A stretch of 64,000 bases of DNA, from assembly GCA_900757145.1 (NCBI GenBank), contig CAAEMT010000031.1, forward strand, positions 11,641 through 75,640, in the 5' to 3' direction. Positions within the stretch are counted from its first letter, which is position 1; the number at the start of each line of letters is the position of its first letter. A program made the translations under genes and the position numbers. Below are positions 15,216 to 23,618 of the stretch, in pieces. The stretch is from Lachnospiraceae bacterium. GTDB taxonomy: Bacteria; Bacillota; Clostridia; Lachnospirales; Lachnospiraceae. A model generated the notes under the pieces. The model ran no database searches and had not been told where the DNA came from. It saw nothing but the letters and a program-made list of their open reading frames with translations.

Positions 15216-16071
15216 AGAGCTTGCGCAGCAGGATATTATACTCCTTGACGGAGCGACCGGATCAAATCTGAGGACTGCCGGTATGCCGGTTGGCGTATGC
15301 ACAGAGCTTTGGGTACTGGAACATCCTGATGTGATGAAGGAACTTCAGCGTGCCTATGTAGATGCCGGAAGCCAGATTATTTATGCTCCTACCTTTTCTG
15401 GAAACAGGATCTCTCTTTCTAGATACGGGTCAGAAGATAAACTTTCTTTTTTGAACACAAAGCTTGTAGCTCTGTCAAAGGATGCATCCGGGGGGAGGGC
15501 ATATGTAGCAGGCGATATGACGACTACCGGAAGACTTTTAGAGCCGCGTGGAGATATATCTTATCAGGAGTTGTATGAGGTGTATCAGGAACAGGCAAAG
15601 GCTTTAATAGATGCAGGAGCAGATCTGATCGTGGCTGAGACGATGATGAATGTGGACGAGACAGTCGTGCTGCTGGACGCGGTGCAGTCTGTAGATGAAA
15701 TCCCTGTTATGTGTACGCTTACCGTAGAGTCGGACGGCAGCGCGCTGTACGGCGGAACGGCAGTGGAAGCTATAGAGACGCTGCAAGAAATGGGAGCGGA
15801 CGCAGTAGGGATCAACTGTTCTGTCGGGCCGGATCAGCTTGAGGCGGTCGTATCGTCCATGTATCGTGCAGCGCGCATCCCAGTGATCGCAAAACCAAAT
15901 GCAGGAATTCCCGTCATGGATGAATATGGACAGGCACATTATAATATGAAACCGGAGCAGTTTGCTGTTTCTATGAAACGCCTTGTAGAGAAGGGGGCAC
16001 GTATCATCGGAGGCTGCTGCGGCACAACGCCGGAATATATCAGGCTGTTGGCACATACGCTGCGCCGGTGA
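15187..16071 (+). CDS. Homocysteine S-methyltransferase family protein
   Basis: A 294-residue protein made of the homocysteine-binding domain found in MetH and MmuM. It has the N-terminal LLDGATGSNLRTAG and the three zinc-ligand cysteines, one in GINCSVGP (about residue 213) and two in IIGGCCGTTPE (about residue 276). The enzyme transfers a methyl group to homocysteine to make methionine. The size fits a stand-alone domain, so the methyl donor (S-methylmethionine, or methylcobalamin on separate subunits) is not resolved. The start at 15187 lies inside the end of the phosphopantetheinyl transferase gene; the frame is intact and the two are probably co-translated. Confidence 0.85.
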   Translation: MEKLTKQKFKELAQQDIILLDGATGSNLRTAGMPVGVCTELWVLEHPDVMKELQRAYVDAGSQIIYAPTFSGNRISLSRYGSEDKLSFLNTKLVALSKDASGGRAYVAGDMTTTGRLLEPRGDISYQELYEVYQEQAKALIDAGADLIVAETMMNVDETVVLLDAVQSVDEIPVMCTLTVESDGSALYGGTAVEAIETLQEMGADAVGINCSVGPDQLEAVVSSMYRAARIPVIAKPNAGIPVMDEYGQAHYNMKPEQFAVSMKRLVEKGARIIGGCCGTTPEYIRLLAHTLRR

Positions 16072-16190
16072 GCGGGAGCAGGCGTATGATATAGAAGGAA
16101 CAAAAACAGAGAATGTCAGAATGACTTTCGAGGAAGGAAAGAGTGTGCAGAATACATTTGTGTGTTCTAATTTGCTAGCAGGAGGAAGAT

Positions 16191-16850
16191 ATGAAGTACA
16201 ATTGGATTTTTTTCGATCTGGACGGAACGCTTACACAGTCCGGTCCGGGAATCATAAACTCAGTAAAACATGCGCTGCGCAAGATGGGAAAGCCAGAGCT
16301 TCCGGAGGAGATGCTGCGTCGTTTTATCGGACCGCCGCTTTCTGATTCTTTTGTGAAATTCTGCGGTTGTACGCAGGAAGAGGCGAAGCAGGGGATCGTA
16401 TTTTACAGGGAATATTATACATCGGGGGGCATGTTTGAAAATGAGCTGTATTCCGGCGTAGAAGAGATGCTGCGCAAACTGAAGGATGCGGGGCTGCGTC
16501 TGGCGATAGCGACTTCAAAACCTGAGTTTATGTCGGTACAGATTGCAGAGCATTTTCATCTCAATCAATATTTTGAAGTAATCTGTGGCGCGACGGTGGA
16601 TGAAAAACGTGTGAAAAAAAGTGATGTGATTGCGTATGCCCTAGAGATGCTTGGAATCTCACAGGAGCAGAAAGGCGCTGTGCTGATGGTAGGCGATCGC
16701 GAGCACGATATTTTCGGTGCGAAAGAGAATGGTCTGGACAGCATGGGTGTTTTGTACGGATATGGTTCAAGAGAAGAATTGTGTGAAGCAGGAGCGGACT
16801 ATATCGTAGGGACGGCGCATGAGGCTACAGAAAAAATACTTACGCTGTAA
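16191..16850 (+). CDS. HAD-family phosphatase (phosphoglycolate phosphatase/5'-nucleotidase-like)
   Basis: A 219-residue haloacid-dehalogenase hydrolase, subfamily IA. Motif I DLDGT (residues 9-13) carries the nucleophile Asp9 and general acid Asp11. Motif II is IATSKPE, the lysine of motif III lies in DEKRVKKSD, and motif IV is VGDREHDI. A helical cap domain lies between motifs I and II. It resembles Gph and cytosolic 5'-nucleotidase-like proteins; the substrate cannot be told from sequence. The start has AGGAGGAAGAT upstream. It follows the methyltransferase gene after 119 bases without an obvious terminator. Confidence 0.85.
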   Translation: MKYNWIFFDLDGTLTQSGPGIINSVKHALRKMGKPELPEEMLRRFIGPPLSDSFVKFCGCTQEEAKQGIVFYREYYTSGGMFENELYSGVEEMLRKLKDAGLRLAIATSKPEFMSVQIAEHFHLNQYFEVICGATVDEKRVKKSDVIAYALEMLGISQEQKGAVLMVGDREHDIFGAKENGLDSMGVLYGYGSREELCEAGADYIVGTAHEATEKILTL

Positions 16851-16919
16851 GTTCCTTTGACGTCTCAAAAAAGACAGATACGGTATGATTTTCCTGAAAA
16901 TAATATCCCCCGGGGTGGC

Positions 16920-16948
16920 TTGCGGAGCATTTTTTCCTGTGATATAGT
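16920..16948 (+). promoter_or_regulatory. Promoter of the nickel/peptide ABC importer operon
   Basis: TTGCGG at 16920-16925 and TATAGT at 16943-16948 are separated by 17 bases. The predicted leader is about 120 bases and carries a weak hairpin around AAGAG...CTCTT; I see no recognisable riboswitch. Nothing else of note is visible in 16851-17076. Confidence 0.5.
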
Positions 16949-17076
16949 TTAGGACGTGATTAAGTTACTGAAAAAATGCAGGTGGATGCATACGTCTGTT
17001 TGGCTTTCTAAGAGTCTGTGAGTGCTCTTTTAAAGCATATGTAACAAAAGACAGAAAATACCGGGAGGACAAACGT

Positions 17077-18672
17077 ATGAAAAAGAAAATAGCGGCAATG
17101 CTTTGTGCTGCGGCAGTGATTTGTGGCAGTATTTCAGGCGCGTCTGTAATGGCTGCCGAACAGGAAAGGGCGCAGGAGAGCGCTGTAGTAGTGACAATGA
17201 CAGCAGCATCAGAGCCGGCGTCAGGATTCGATCCTGCATATGGATGGGGTGCGGGAGAGCATGTGCATGAGCCTCTGATCCAGAGTACGCTGCTTGTGAC
17301 GAATACTGATCTGACGATCGGCATGGATCTTGCGACGGACTATTCTGTGTCTGATGATGGACTGACATGGACTGTGAAGATTCGTGACGATGTAAAATTC
17401 ACAGACGGCGAGAAGCTGACGGCTTCAGACGTCGCGTTTACATACAACAACTGTAAAGAAAACAGCTCAGTAAATGATTTTACAATGCTCGATCACGCAG
17501 AGGCTGTGGATGATACAACGGTAGAGTTCCATATGGCAAAACCGTTTTCCCCGTGGCCGTATACGATGGCTATTACGGGTATCGTGCCGGAGCATGCTTA
17601 CGATGAAAATTATGGCATGAATCCGATCGGTTCGGGAAGATATATGCTTAAGCAGTGGGATCAGGGACAGCAGATCATTCTTGAGGCGAATCCCGACTAC
17701 TATGGCGAGGAAGTGAAGATGAAAAAGGTGACGATCCTCTTTATGGATGAGGAGGCGTCCCTTGCAGCTGCAATGTCAGGCGATGCGGATGTTTCTTACA
17801 CGGCATCTACTTTCGCGGATATGACTCCGGCAGGATACAGCCTTCTTTCCGCTGACAGCGTGGATAACAGAGGCATCAATCTTCCGACTATTCCGGCAGA
17901 GGATAGGGATGGTCTTACAGTAGGAAATGATGTTCTGTGTGATGTGGCAGTGCGCCGTGCGATCAATATCGGGATTGACAGAGAATTGATGATCGAGCAT
18001 GTGCTTGGCGGATACGGCACTCCGGCATACAGCGTATGTGATCAGATGCCGTGGTACAATGAAGCATCGGAGGTTGCGTACGATCCGGAAGGCGCTGCGG
18101 CGATTCTCGATGAGGCAGGATGGGTAATGGGAGATGACGGAATCCGTGAGAAAGATGGTGTGCGCGCATCATTTACGATCATGTATCATCCGTCCGATTC
18201 CGTTCGTCAGGCTCTTGCGGAGGAGATGTCAAATCAGCTTCGTGAAATAGGCATCGAGGTAACGACTGAGGGAGCAGGATGGGATGTTGCATACGATAAG
18301 GCTCAGTCACAGCCTCTGATGTGGGGATGGGGAGCACATTCTCCGATGGAGCTTTACAATATCTATCATACAGCTCCGGGAAGTGATCTTGCAGAGTACT
18401 CTCCGTATGCAAATGAGACAGTGGATAAATATATGGATGAAGCGCTTTCGACTTCGGATCTGGAAAAGTCTTATGAGCTTTGGCAGAAGGCACAGTTTGA
18501 CGGTGAGACGGGTGTGACGCAGGAAGCTGACTGTTCATGGATCTGGCTGTGCAATGTAAGCCATCTGTACTTTGTAAAAGACGGGCTGCAGGTGGCAGAA
18601 CAGAAGATCCATCCGCACGGTCATGGCTGGTCGATCGTAAATAATGTAGATCAGTGGGAGTGGGTACAGTAG
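17077..18672 (+). CDS. ABC importer substrate-binding protein, nickel/peptide (NikA/DppA) family
   Basis: A 531-residue family 5 solute-binding protein. The signal peptide (residues 1-27) ends in SVMAAEQ with a signal-peptidase I-like site. The two cysteines in the leader do not sit in a lipobox, so the protein may not be lipid-anchored, which is odd for a Gram-positive binding protein. Family landmarks are GLTWTVKIRDDVKFTDGEKL, FHMAKPFSPWPY and NPIGSGRYMLKQW. A His-rich C-terminal patch, KIHPHGHGW, is common in the nickel/metallophore-like branch. The substrate, nickel chelate or peptide, is not settled. It heads an operon with two permeases and two ATPases. Confidence 0.85.
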   Translation: MKKKIAAMLCAAAVICGSISGASVMAAEQERAQESAVVVTMTAASEPASGFDPAYGWGAGEHVHEPLIQSTLLVTNTDLTIGMDLATDYSVSDDGLTWTVKIRDDVKFTDGEKLTASDVAFTYNNCKENSSVNDFTMLDHAEAVDDTTVEFHMAKPFSPWPYTMAITGIVPEHAYDENYGMNPIGSGRYMLKQWDQGQQIILEANPDYYGEEVKMKKVTILFMDEEASLAAAMSGDADVSYTASTFADMTPAGYSLLSADSVDNRGINLPTIPAEDRDGLTVGNDVLCDVAVRRAINIGIDRELMIEHVLGGYGTPAYSVCDQMPWYNEASEVAYDPEGAAAILDEAGWVMGDDGIREKDGVRASFTIMYHPSDSVRQALAEEMSNQLREIGIEVTTEGAGWDVAYDKAQSQPLMWGWGAHSPMELYNIYHTAPGSDLAEYSPYANETVDKYMDEALSTSDLEKSYELWQKAQFDGETGVTQEADCSWIWLCNVSHLYFVKDGLQVAEQKIHPHGHGWSIVNNVDQWEWVQ

Positions 18673-18751
18673 AATGTATCCGTAAATCCGGCAGATAAAG
18701 GTGTAAGATTGTGTCAGGAAGTGCACCTTAAAGATATGACAGGAGGAAAAG

Positions 18752-18786
18752 GCAGCAGGGAATGTCGTTTTGATGTTCCCTGCTGC
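18752..18786 (+). promoter_or_regulatory. Intercistronic hairpin between binding protein and permease genes
   Basis: GCAGCAGGGAA (18752-18762) and TTCCCTGCTGC (18776-18786) form a perfect 11-bp stem with a 13-base loop. The likely permease ATG (18773) is in the loop. There is no long U-tract. It may stabilise the upstream binding-protein message or damp permease translation, which would give the usual excess of binding protein. Confidence 0.6.
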
Positions 18787-19792
18787 TTTGGTGAAAATTT
18801 TGAAACGGTATACTATTTTAATAGGAAAGAATATCATACGAATGATCCTTTTGCTGACAGCAGTCAGTATCGTATCGTTCGCCTTGATGACGATGTCGCC
18901 GGTAGATCCGCTGCAGGCGAATGTCGGGCAGGCTGCCCTTGGCTCTATGAGTCAGGAGCAGATCGAAAAGCTGGAGTCATACTGGGGTGTTGATGAGCCG
19001 CCGGTAAAGCGCTATCTGTCATGGGCGAAGGATTTTATCCACGGAGACTTCGGGATGTCGCTGCAGTATCGCCAGCCTGTATCAAAGGTGATCGCAGTGA
19101 AGCTTGGCAATTCGCTTTTTCTGATGGTAACAGCCTGGGTTTTGTCGGGAGTCATCGGATTTGCGCTCGGTATTTTAGCGGGTGTGTTTCGGGGCAGGCT
19201 GCCAGATCGGATGATCAAAGGCTACTGTGTTATTATATCAAGTACGCCTGCCTTTTGGCTGGCGCTTCTTTTGCTGATGATATTTGGCGTATGGCTCAAG
19301 GTTCTGCCGATCGGACTGAGTGTGCCGATCGGACTGGAGGCGTCCGGCGTGACGTTTCTGGACAGGCTGCGCCATGCGATTCTGCCTGCATTAACGCTGT
19401 CTATTACAGGTATTTCTAATATTGCGCTTCATACAAGAGAAAAAATGATCGATGTGATGGAGAGCGACTACGTGCTCTTTGCACGGGCGCGTGGGGAGAG
19501 TACCTGGCAGATCGTGCAAAGACATGCGCTTCGGAATGTGCTGCTCCCGGCGATCACGCTTCAGTTCGCCTCGATCAGTGAAATTTTTGGAGGCTCTGTA
19601 CTCGTGGAGCAGGTATTTTCGTATGCGGGAATGGGACAGGCAGCTGTGACAGCAGGTCTTGGCAGTGATATGCCGCTTCTGATGGCGATCACGATTGTGA
19701 GCGCCATGTTTGTGTTTGGAGGCAATCTGATCGCAAATATTCTCTACGGAGTGGTCGATCCAAGAATCCGCAGAGGAGGTAGCGCAAAATGA
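18773..19792 (+). CDS. ABC importer permease, NikB/DppB family
   Basis: A membrane protein of about 339 residues with six predicted helices. A first helix is near residues 20-40 and a large extracellular loop follows (SPVDPLQANVGQAALGS), as in DppB/OppB/NikB. The cytoplasmic EAA-type loop is visible as ESDYVLFARARGESTWQIV. The start is uncertain: ATG 18773 lies in an RNA hairpin loop and a GTG at 18791 is in frame, neither with a strong ribosome site. It overlaps the second permease gene by 4 bases. Confidence 0.85.
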   Translation: MFPAALVKILKRYTILIGKNIIRMILLLTAVSIVSFALMTMSPVDPLQANVGQAALGSMSQEQIEKLESYWGVDEPPVKRYLSWAKDFIHGDFGMSLQYRQPVSKVIAVKLGNSLFLMVTAWVLSGVIGFALGILAGVFRGRLPDRMIKGYCVIISSTPAFWLALLLLMIFGVWLKVLPIGLSVPIGLEASGVTFLDRLRHAILPALTLSITGISNIALHTREKMIDVMESDYVLFARARGESTWQIVQRHALRNVLLPAITLQFASISEIFGGSVLVEQVFSYAGMGQAAVTAGLGSDMPLLMAITIVSAMFVFGGNLIANILYGVVDPRIRRGGSAK

Positions 19793-20613
19793 AACAGTGG
19801 AACAGAAGAAAAACAATGGTACTTATCACGGCCATCTCTCTTGTCTTTTTAGTGACAGTTGCGATTGCGGGAAGCATGTGTACAGATGCGGCGCGTGCGA
19901 CTGACTTTTCACGCAAAAATCTTATGCCGTGTCTGCAATACCCGTTCGGAACGGACTGGATGGGGCGTGATATGTTTGCCCGTACGCTAAAAGGGCTGTC
20001 TCTTAGCGTGCTGATCGGGACGCTTGCAGCCGCAATAAGCGCTGTGATCGCGCTGGTACTTGGAATCTGTGCGGCAACGCTTGGACGCAGGACAGACGGC
20101 GCCATCACATGGGTGATCGATCTGATCATGGGTATTCCGCATATGCTTTTGCTGATACTGATCTCTGTAGCGGCAGGGCGGGGACTAAAGGGTGTGATCA
20201 TCGGCGTGGCTTTTACGCACTGGACTTCGCTTGCGCGTCTGATACGTGCGGAGGTAATGCAGATAAAGGAAAGTCCGTATGTAAAGATTTCACAAAAACT
20301 GGGAAAGAGTCGTTGGTATGTGGCTTGCCGTCATATGATACCGCATCTCGTACCACAGTTTGCGGTCGGACTTGTACTTTTGTTCCCTCACGCGATCCTG
20401 CATGAGGCGAGCATCACTTTTCTCGGATTCGGTCTGACAAGCGAGCAGCCTGCTATTGGAATCATTCTCTCAGAGAGCATGAAATATCTTGTGCTCGGAA
20501 AGTGGTGGCTGGCGCTTTTTCCCGGACTGGCGCTTGTAGTGACAGTGGTAATGTTCTATCTGCTTGGTGAAAATCTGAGAAAGCTGATCGATCCGGGCAG
20601 CGTGCATGAGTGA
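19789..20613 (+). CDS. ABC importer permease, NikC/DppC family
   Basis: A 274-residue membrane protein. The N-terminal anchor helix (TMVLITAISLVFLVTVAIAG) is followed by the DppC/NikC motif YPFGTDWMGRDMFAR and further helices. The EAA loop reads ESPYVKISQKLGKSRWYV. It pairs with the upstream permease to form the channel. The start codon overlaps the previous stop and has GAGGAGGTAGC upstream. Confidence 0.88.
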   Translation: MKQWNRRKTMVLITAISLVFLVTVAIAGSMCTDAARATDFSRKNLMPCLQYPFGTDWMGRDMFARTLKGLSLSVLIGTLAAAISAVIALVLGICAATLGRRTDGAITWVIDLIMGIPHMLLLILISVAAGRGLKGVIIGVAFTHWTSLARLIRAEVMQIKESPYVKISQKLGKSRWYVACRHMIPHLVPQFAVGLVLLFPHAILHEASITFLGFGLTSEQPAIGIILSESMKYLVLGKWWLALFPGLALVVTVVMFYLLGENLRKLIDPGSVHE

Positions 20614-20654
20614 CAGATAAAAAGATGCAGCAGGCGGTAAAAGAATAGGAGAGT

Positions 20655-21635
20655 ATGATTTTGGGGAATACGATACCACCCGTACTTGAAATACGGGGAT
20701 TGAAAATATCATTTAAACAGTATAAAAAAGGATTCAAGCAGACAGATCTTGAGGTAATACGTGATCTGGATGTGCGTGTTCCGGCAGGAGAAATTGTGGC
20801 GGTAGTCGGTTCGAGCGGTTCCGGAAAGAGCTTGCTGGCACATGCAGTGCTCGGTATCCTTCCATATAATGCATCTGTTTCCGGAGAAATACTGTATGAT
20901 GGAAAAGCACTTACGGAAAGCAGGCTGAAAAAGCTGCGGGGAGATGAGATTGTTCTTGTACCGCAGAGTACGGCATATCTTGATCCTCTGATGAAAACAG
21001 GCATACAGATACGGAAAGGCAAGAACGATGCCGCATCAAAGGAGAAGCTTAGGAAGATCTTTCGGGAATATGAGCTTGCGCCGGAGGTAGAAGAGCAATA
21101 TCCATTTGAGCTTTCCGGCGGCATGACGAGACGTATTATGAATTCAACGGCGCTGATGGGAAATCCACGGCTTGTGATCGCGGATGAGCCTACTCCGGGA
21201 CTCCATATATCTGTCGCAAGAAGAGCAATGGAGCATTTCAGGGAACTGGCGGATATGGGTGCAGGTGTACTGCTGATCACGCATGATCTGGAGCTGGCAG
21301 TAGAGACAGCAGACCGGATTGCAGTATTTTATGCAGGTTCGACTTTGGAAGAAGTGCCTGCTGCAGATTTTGTGTCGTGCGATACACTGCATCATCCGTA
21401 CTCGCAGGCGCTGTGGCATGCAATGCCTAAGAATGGTTTTCGCCCGATTTCCGGTACGCAGCCGTATGCCAGTGAAATGCCGCAGGGATGTCCGTTTGGC
21501 CCGCGTTGTCCCAGATATACACAGGAATGTTCGCAGAGCATTCCGTGGAAGACGGTTGGAGACGGACGCGTCAGATGTCTGCATATAGAGGAAAAAGCAG
21601 ATATGGCGCAGAAGACAGCACAGGAGATGGCATGA
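20655..21635 (+). CDS. ABC importer ATP-binding protein, NikD/DppD family
   Basis: A 326-residue ATPase. Walker A is GSSGSGKS, the signature motif is LSGGMTRR (a variant of LSGGQ) and Walker B is LVIADEPTPGL. The C-terminal oligopeptide/nickel-type extension is present, with HHPYSQALWHAMP and the cysteine pattern GCPFGPRCPRYTQEC; such cysteines can bind an Fe-S cluster in relatives. It follows the permease gene after 41 bases. Confidence 0.88.
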   Translation: MILGNTIPPVLEIRGLKISFKQYKKGFKQTDLEVIRDLDVRVPAGEIVAVVGSSGSGKSLLAHAVLGILPYNASVSGEILYDGKALTESRLKKLRGDEIVLVPQSTAYLDPLMKTGIQIRKGKNDAASKEKLRKIFREYELAPEVEEQYPFELSGGMTRRIMNSTALMGNPRLVIADEPTPGLHISVARRAMEHFRELADMGAGVLLITHDLELAVETADRIAVFYAGSTLEEVPAADFVSCDTLHHPYSQALWHAMPKNGFRPISGTQPYASEMPQGCPFGPRCPRYTQECSQSIPWKTVGDGRVRCLHIEEKADMAQKTAQEMA

Positions 21636-21702
21636 GACTGCACAGAAGAAGGCTCATGAGCGGGTGCAAGGCTGTACAGGCAGGAAAGGTGAGTATACAG
21701 GT

Positions 21703-22305
21703 ATGATATTACAGGCGAAGCAAGTTTCGTTTCAGTATAAAGAAAACAGCCCGATGATACTTCAGAATATTTCTTTTGAGGTAGGGGAGGGCGAGCGCGT
21801 AGGACTGCGTGGCAAGAGCGGCATCGGAAAAACAACGTTGTGCCGGCTGCTTGCCGGATATGAAAAACCGCGCAGCGGTGAAATTCTGCTCGATGGCAGA
21901 CCAATTACCGATTATCGTGGTTATTGCCCGGTACAGATGGTATGGCAGCATCCGGAGCAGGCGGTTAATCCGCGCCGCAGGATGCATACAGTCCTCGAAG
22001 AGGGAGATGGGATCACAGAAGACATCATCAAAGGACTTGGGATAGAGGAGGCGTGGAAAATGCGTTTTCCGGCAGAGCTTTCCGGTGGAGAACAGCAGCG
22101 TTTCTGCATTGCCAGAGCACTTGGAAAAGGGACACGGATCTTATTGGCCGATGAGATCAGTACGATGCTGGATCTGATCACTCAAAGCCAGATATGGAAT
22201 TTTTTGCTGGAGGAAGCGAAGCGGAGAGATCTTGGCATGGTCGTTGTAAGCCATAGTGATGATCTGCTTGAGCGGGTGTGTACAAGAATTGTAGAAATCG
22301 GATAG
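21703..22305 (+). CDS. ABC importer ATP-binding protein, NikE/DppF family (short)
   Basis: A 200-residue ATPase starting at the ATG at 21703; an upstream in-frame start lacks family sequence. Walker A is GKSGIGKTT, the signature is LSGGEQQR and Walker B is ILLADEISTML. It lacks the C-terminal peptide-transporter extension seen in NikD/DppD-type partners and is shorter than typical DppF, matching NikE-like minimal domains. It is the last gene of the importer operon and is followed by a terminator. Confidence 0.85.
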   Translation: MILQAKQVSFQYKENSPMILQNISFEVGEGERVGLRGKSGIGKTTLCRLLAGYEKPRSGEILLDGRPITDYRGYCPVQMVWQHPEQAVNPRRRMHTVLEEGDGITEDIIKGLGIEEAWKMRFPAELSGGEQQRFCIARALGKGTRILLADEISTMLDLITQSQIWNFLLEEAKRRDLGMVVVSHSDDLLERVCTRIVEIG

Positions 22306-22316
22306 TGAAGTTTAAG

Positions 22317-22345
22317 CGGTGTAGCCTGTTGGCTATGCCGTTTTT
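22317..22345 (+). terminator. Intrinsic terminator of the importer operon
   Basis: CGG-TG-TAGCC (22317-22326) pairs with GGCTA-TG-CCG (22331-22340), interrupted by a 2-base internal loop, with a TGTT loop and a TTTTT tail. Confidence 0.75.
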
Positions 22346-22401
22346 GCATTGGCAGTTTAAGTTTAATCGGCAACTATATTATGGAACTATACTAAAATAA
22401 A

Positions 22402-22430
22402 TTGTAATTATTCCGATAGCGTGATATATT
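22402..22430 (+). promoter_or_regulatory. Promoter of the Fic gene
   Basis: TTGTAA at 22402-22407 and TATATT at 22425-22430 are separated by 17 bases, 40 bases before the start codon. Confidence 0.6.
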
Positions 22431-22469
22431 AATTTGTACAAACAGCTCTCAAATCAGGAGGTATGAAAG

Positions 22470-23393
22470 ATGGGATATTTAACAGTTACACAGGCGGCTG
22501 AAAAATGGGGTATCTCTACCCGCCGTGTTCGTTTGCTTTGTGCCAATGGTGAAATTGACGGAGTTATCCGCAAAGGAAAATTATATATGATACCTTCAGA
22601 AACAGAAAAACCGCTGGATAAACGTAAATTGCCTAATAAAAGAAAACGCGGCAGATTTGCAGATATATTAACTGAAATTGATATTAAAAAAGTTAAACTT
22701 GACGGTATGAGACCGCTTACCGCAGGCGAAACACAGCGTCTGCGTGATGAATTTATGGTTGACTTCACTTATAATTCAAATGCTATCGAGGGTAATACAC
22801 TTACATTAAAAGAGACTGCTATGGTGCTTAAAGGAATGACTATAGACCGCAAACCCTTAAAGGATCACTTGGAAGCTGTCGGACACCGTGACGCATTCCT
22901 CTATATTGAAGATATCGCACAAAATAAGACAAGATTGAAAGATACAGAAATTAAGGCGATTCATTCTCTGGTATTAATAAACAGACCAGAAGATAAAGGG
23001 GTTTACCGCCGCATCCCTGTTACCATAGCGGGAGCATATACTGAGCCGGTACAACCATTTCTCATTGAGCCGAAATTGACGGAACTACTTGCAGAAAATG
23101 AAGAACGAAAAAAGACAATGCATCCTATTGAACGCATCGCCCGTTTTCATCTTGAATTTGAGGGAATACATCCTTTTATTGACGGCAATGGCAGAACAGG
23201 CAGATTGATTCTAAATCTTGAGCTGATCCGTAATGGGTATCCCGCAATCAATGTGAAGTTTGCGGACCGCAAACGCTATTATGATGCTTTTGATACATTT
23301 TACTGTGACGGAAAAGCAGACGATATGGTCTTGCTTGTGGCAGAGTATGTAAACGAACGTCTTGAACGATATTTAAAAATTGTGAAAGAGTAA
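22470..23393 (+). CDS. Fic/DOC family protein with N-terminal helix-turn-helix
   Basis: A 307-residue protein. The first about 50 residues are a MerR-like DNA-binding helix-turn-helix (VTQAAEKWGISTRRVRLLCA). A Fic domain follows, with the AMP-transfer motif HPFIDGNGRTGR from His234. An inhibitory-helix motif, SNAIEG (residues 103-108, Glu107), lies N-terminal to the Fic core, the class II arrangement. Fic proteins attach AMP or related groups to target proteins; the target is unknown. No antitoxin gene is adjacent. The gene has its own promoter, a strong AGGAGGT ribosome site and visibly more A/T-rich codons than its neighbours, which suggests horizontal acquisition. Confidence 0.9.
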   Translation: MGYLTVTQAAEKWGISTRRVRLLCANGEIDGVIRKGKLYMIPSETEKPLDKRKLPNKRKRGRFADILTEIDIKKVKLDGMRPLTAGETQRLRDEFMVDFTYNSNAIEGNTLTLKETAMVLKGMTIDRKPLKDHLEAVGHRDAFLYIEDIAQNKTRLKDTEIKAIHSLVLINRPEDKGVYRRIPVTIAGAYTEPVQPFLIEPKLTELLAENEERKKTMHPIERIARFHLEFEGIHPFIDGNGRTGRLILNLELIRNGYPAINVKFADRKRYYDAFDTFYCDGKADDMVLLVAEYVNERLERYLKIVKE

Positions 23394-23399
23394 AAGAGG

Positions 23400-23457
23400 A
23401 AGATCAGATAGGAAAATGGTGTACCGAATCAGTTTAGGCAGTCCTTTTTGATCTTTT
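23400..23457 (+). terminator. Possible terminator after the Fic gene
   Basis: AAGATCA (23400-23406) and TGATCTT (23449-23455) can pair, with GGA/TCC adding inside a long loop, followed by a few T's. It is a weak candidate. Confidence 0.4.
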
Positions 23458-23500
23458 ATATTGTTTATAAAAACTTAACTATTTCGCCCCTTCATACCTA

Positions 23501-23529
23501 TTGAAAACCCATCTTGTTTATAGTATAGT
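23501..23529 (+). promoter_or_regulatory. Promoter of hflKC
   Basis: TTGAAA at 23501-23506 and TATAGT at 23524-23529 are separated by 17 bases, about 90 bases before the hflK start. Confidence 0.6.
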
Positions 23530-23618
23530 AATCCTACTGTTTATGTTTACAATATAAACTAAATCCAGAAAAAGTCAGAAAATTAGAGCAGATGGAAATG
23601 CTGCAGAAGGAGGACGGT

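Noticed and set aside
16121..16345. A separate small gene overlapping the start of the HAD phosphatase.
   Set aside because: Its translation has no family features, and most of it is an alternate frame of the phosphatase gene.
16949..17076. A nickel/cobalt riboswitch in the leader of the importer operon.
   Set aside because: I could not find the conserved four-way junction elements; only a weak hairpin is visible.
22470..23393. A Fic toxin-antitoxin pair.
   Set aside because: No small antitoxin frame precedes it, and the inhibitory motif is inside the protein itself.
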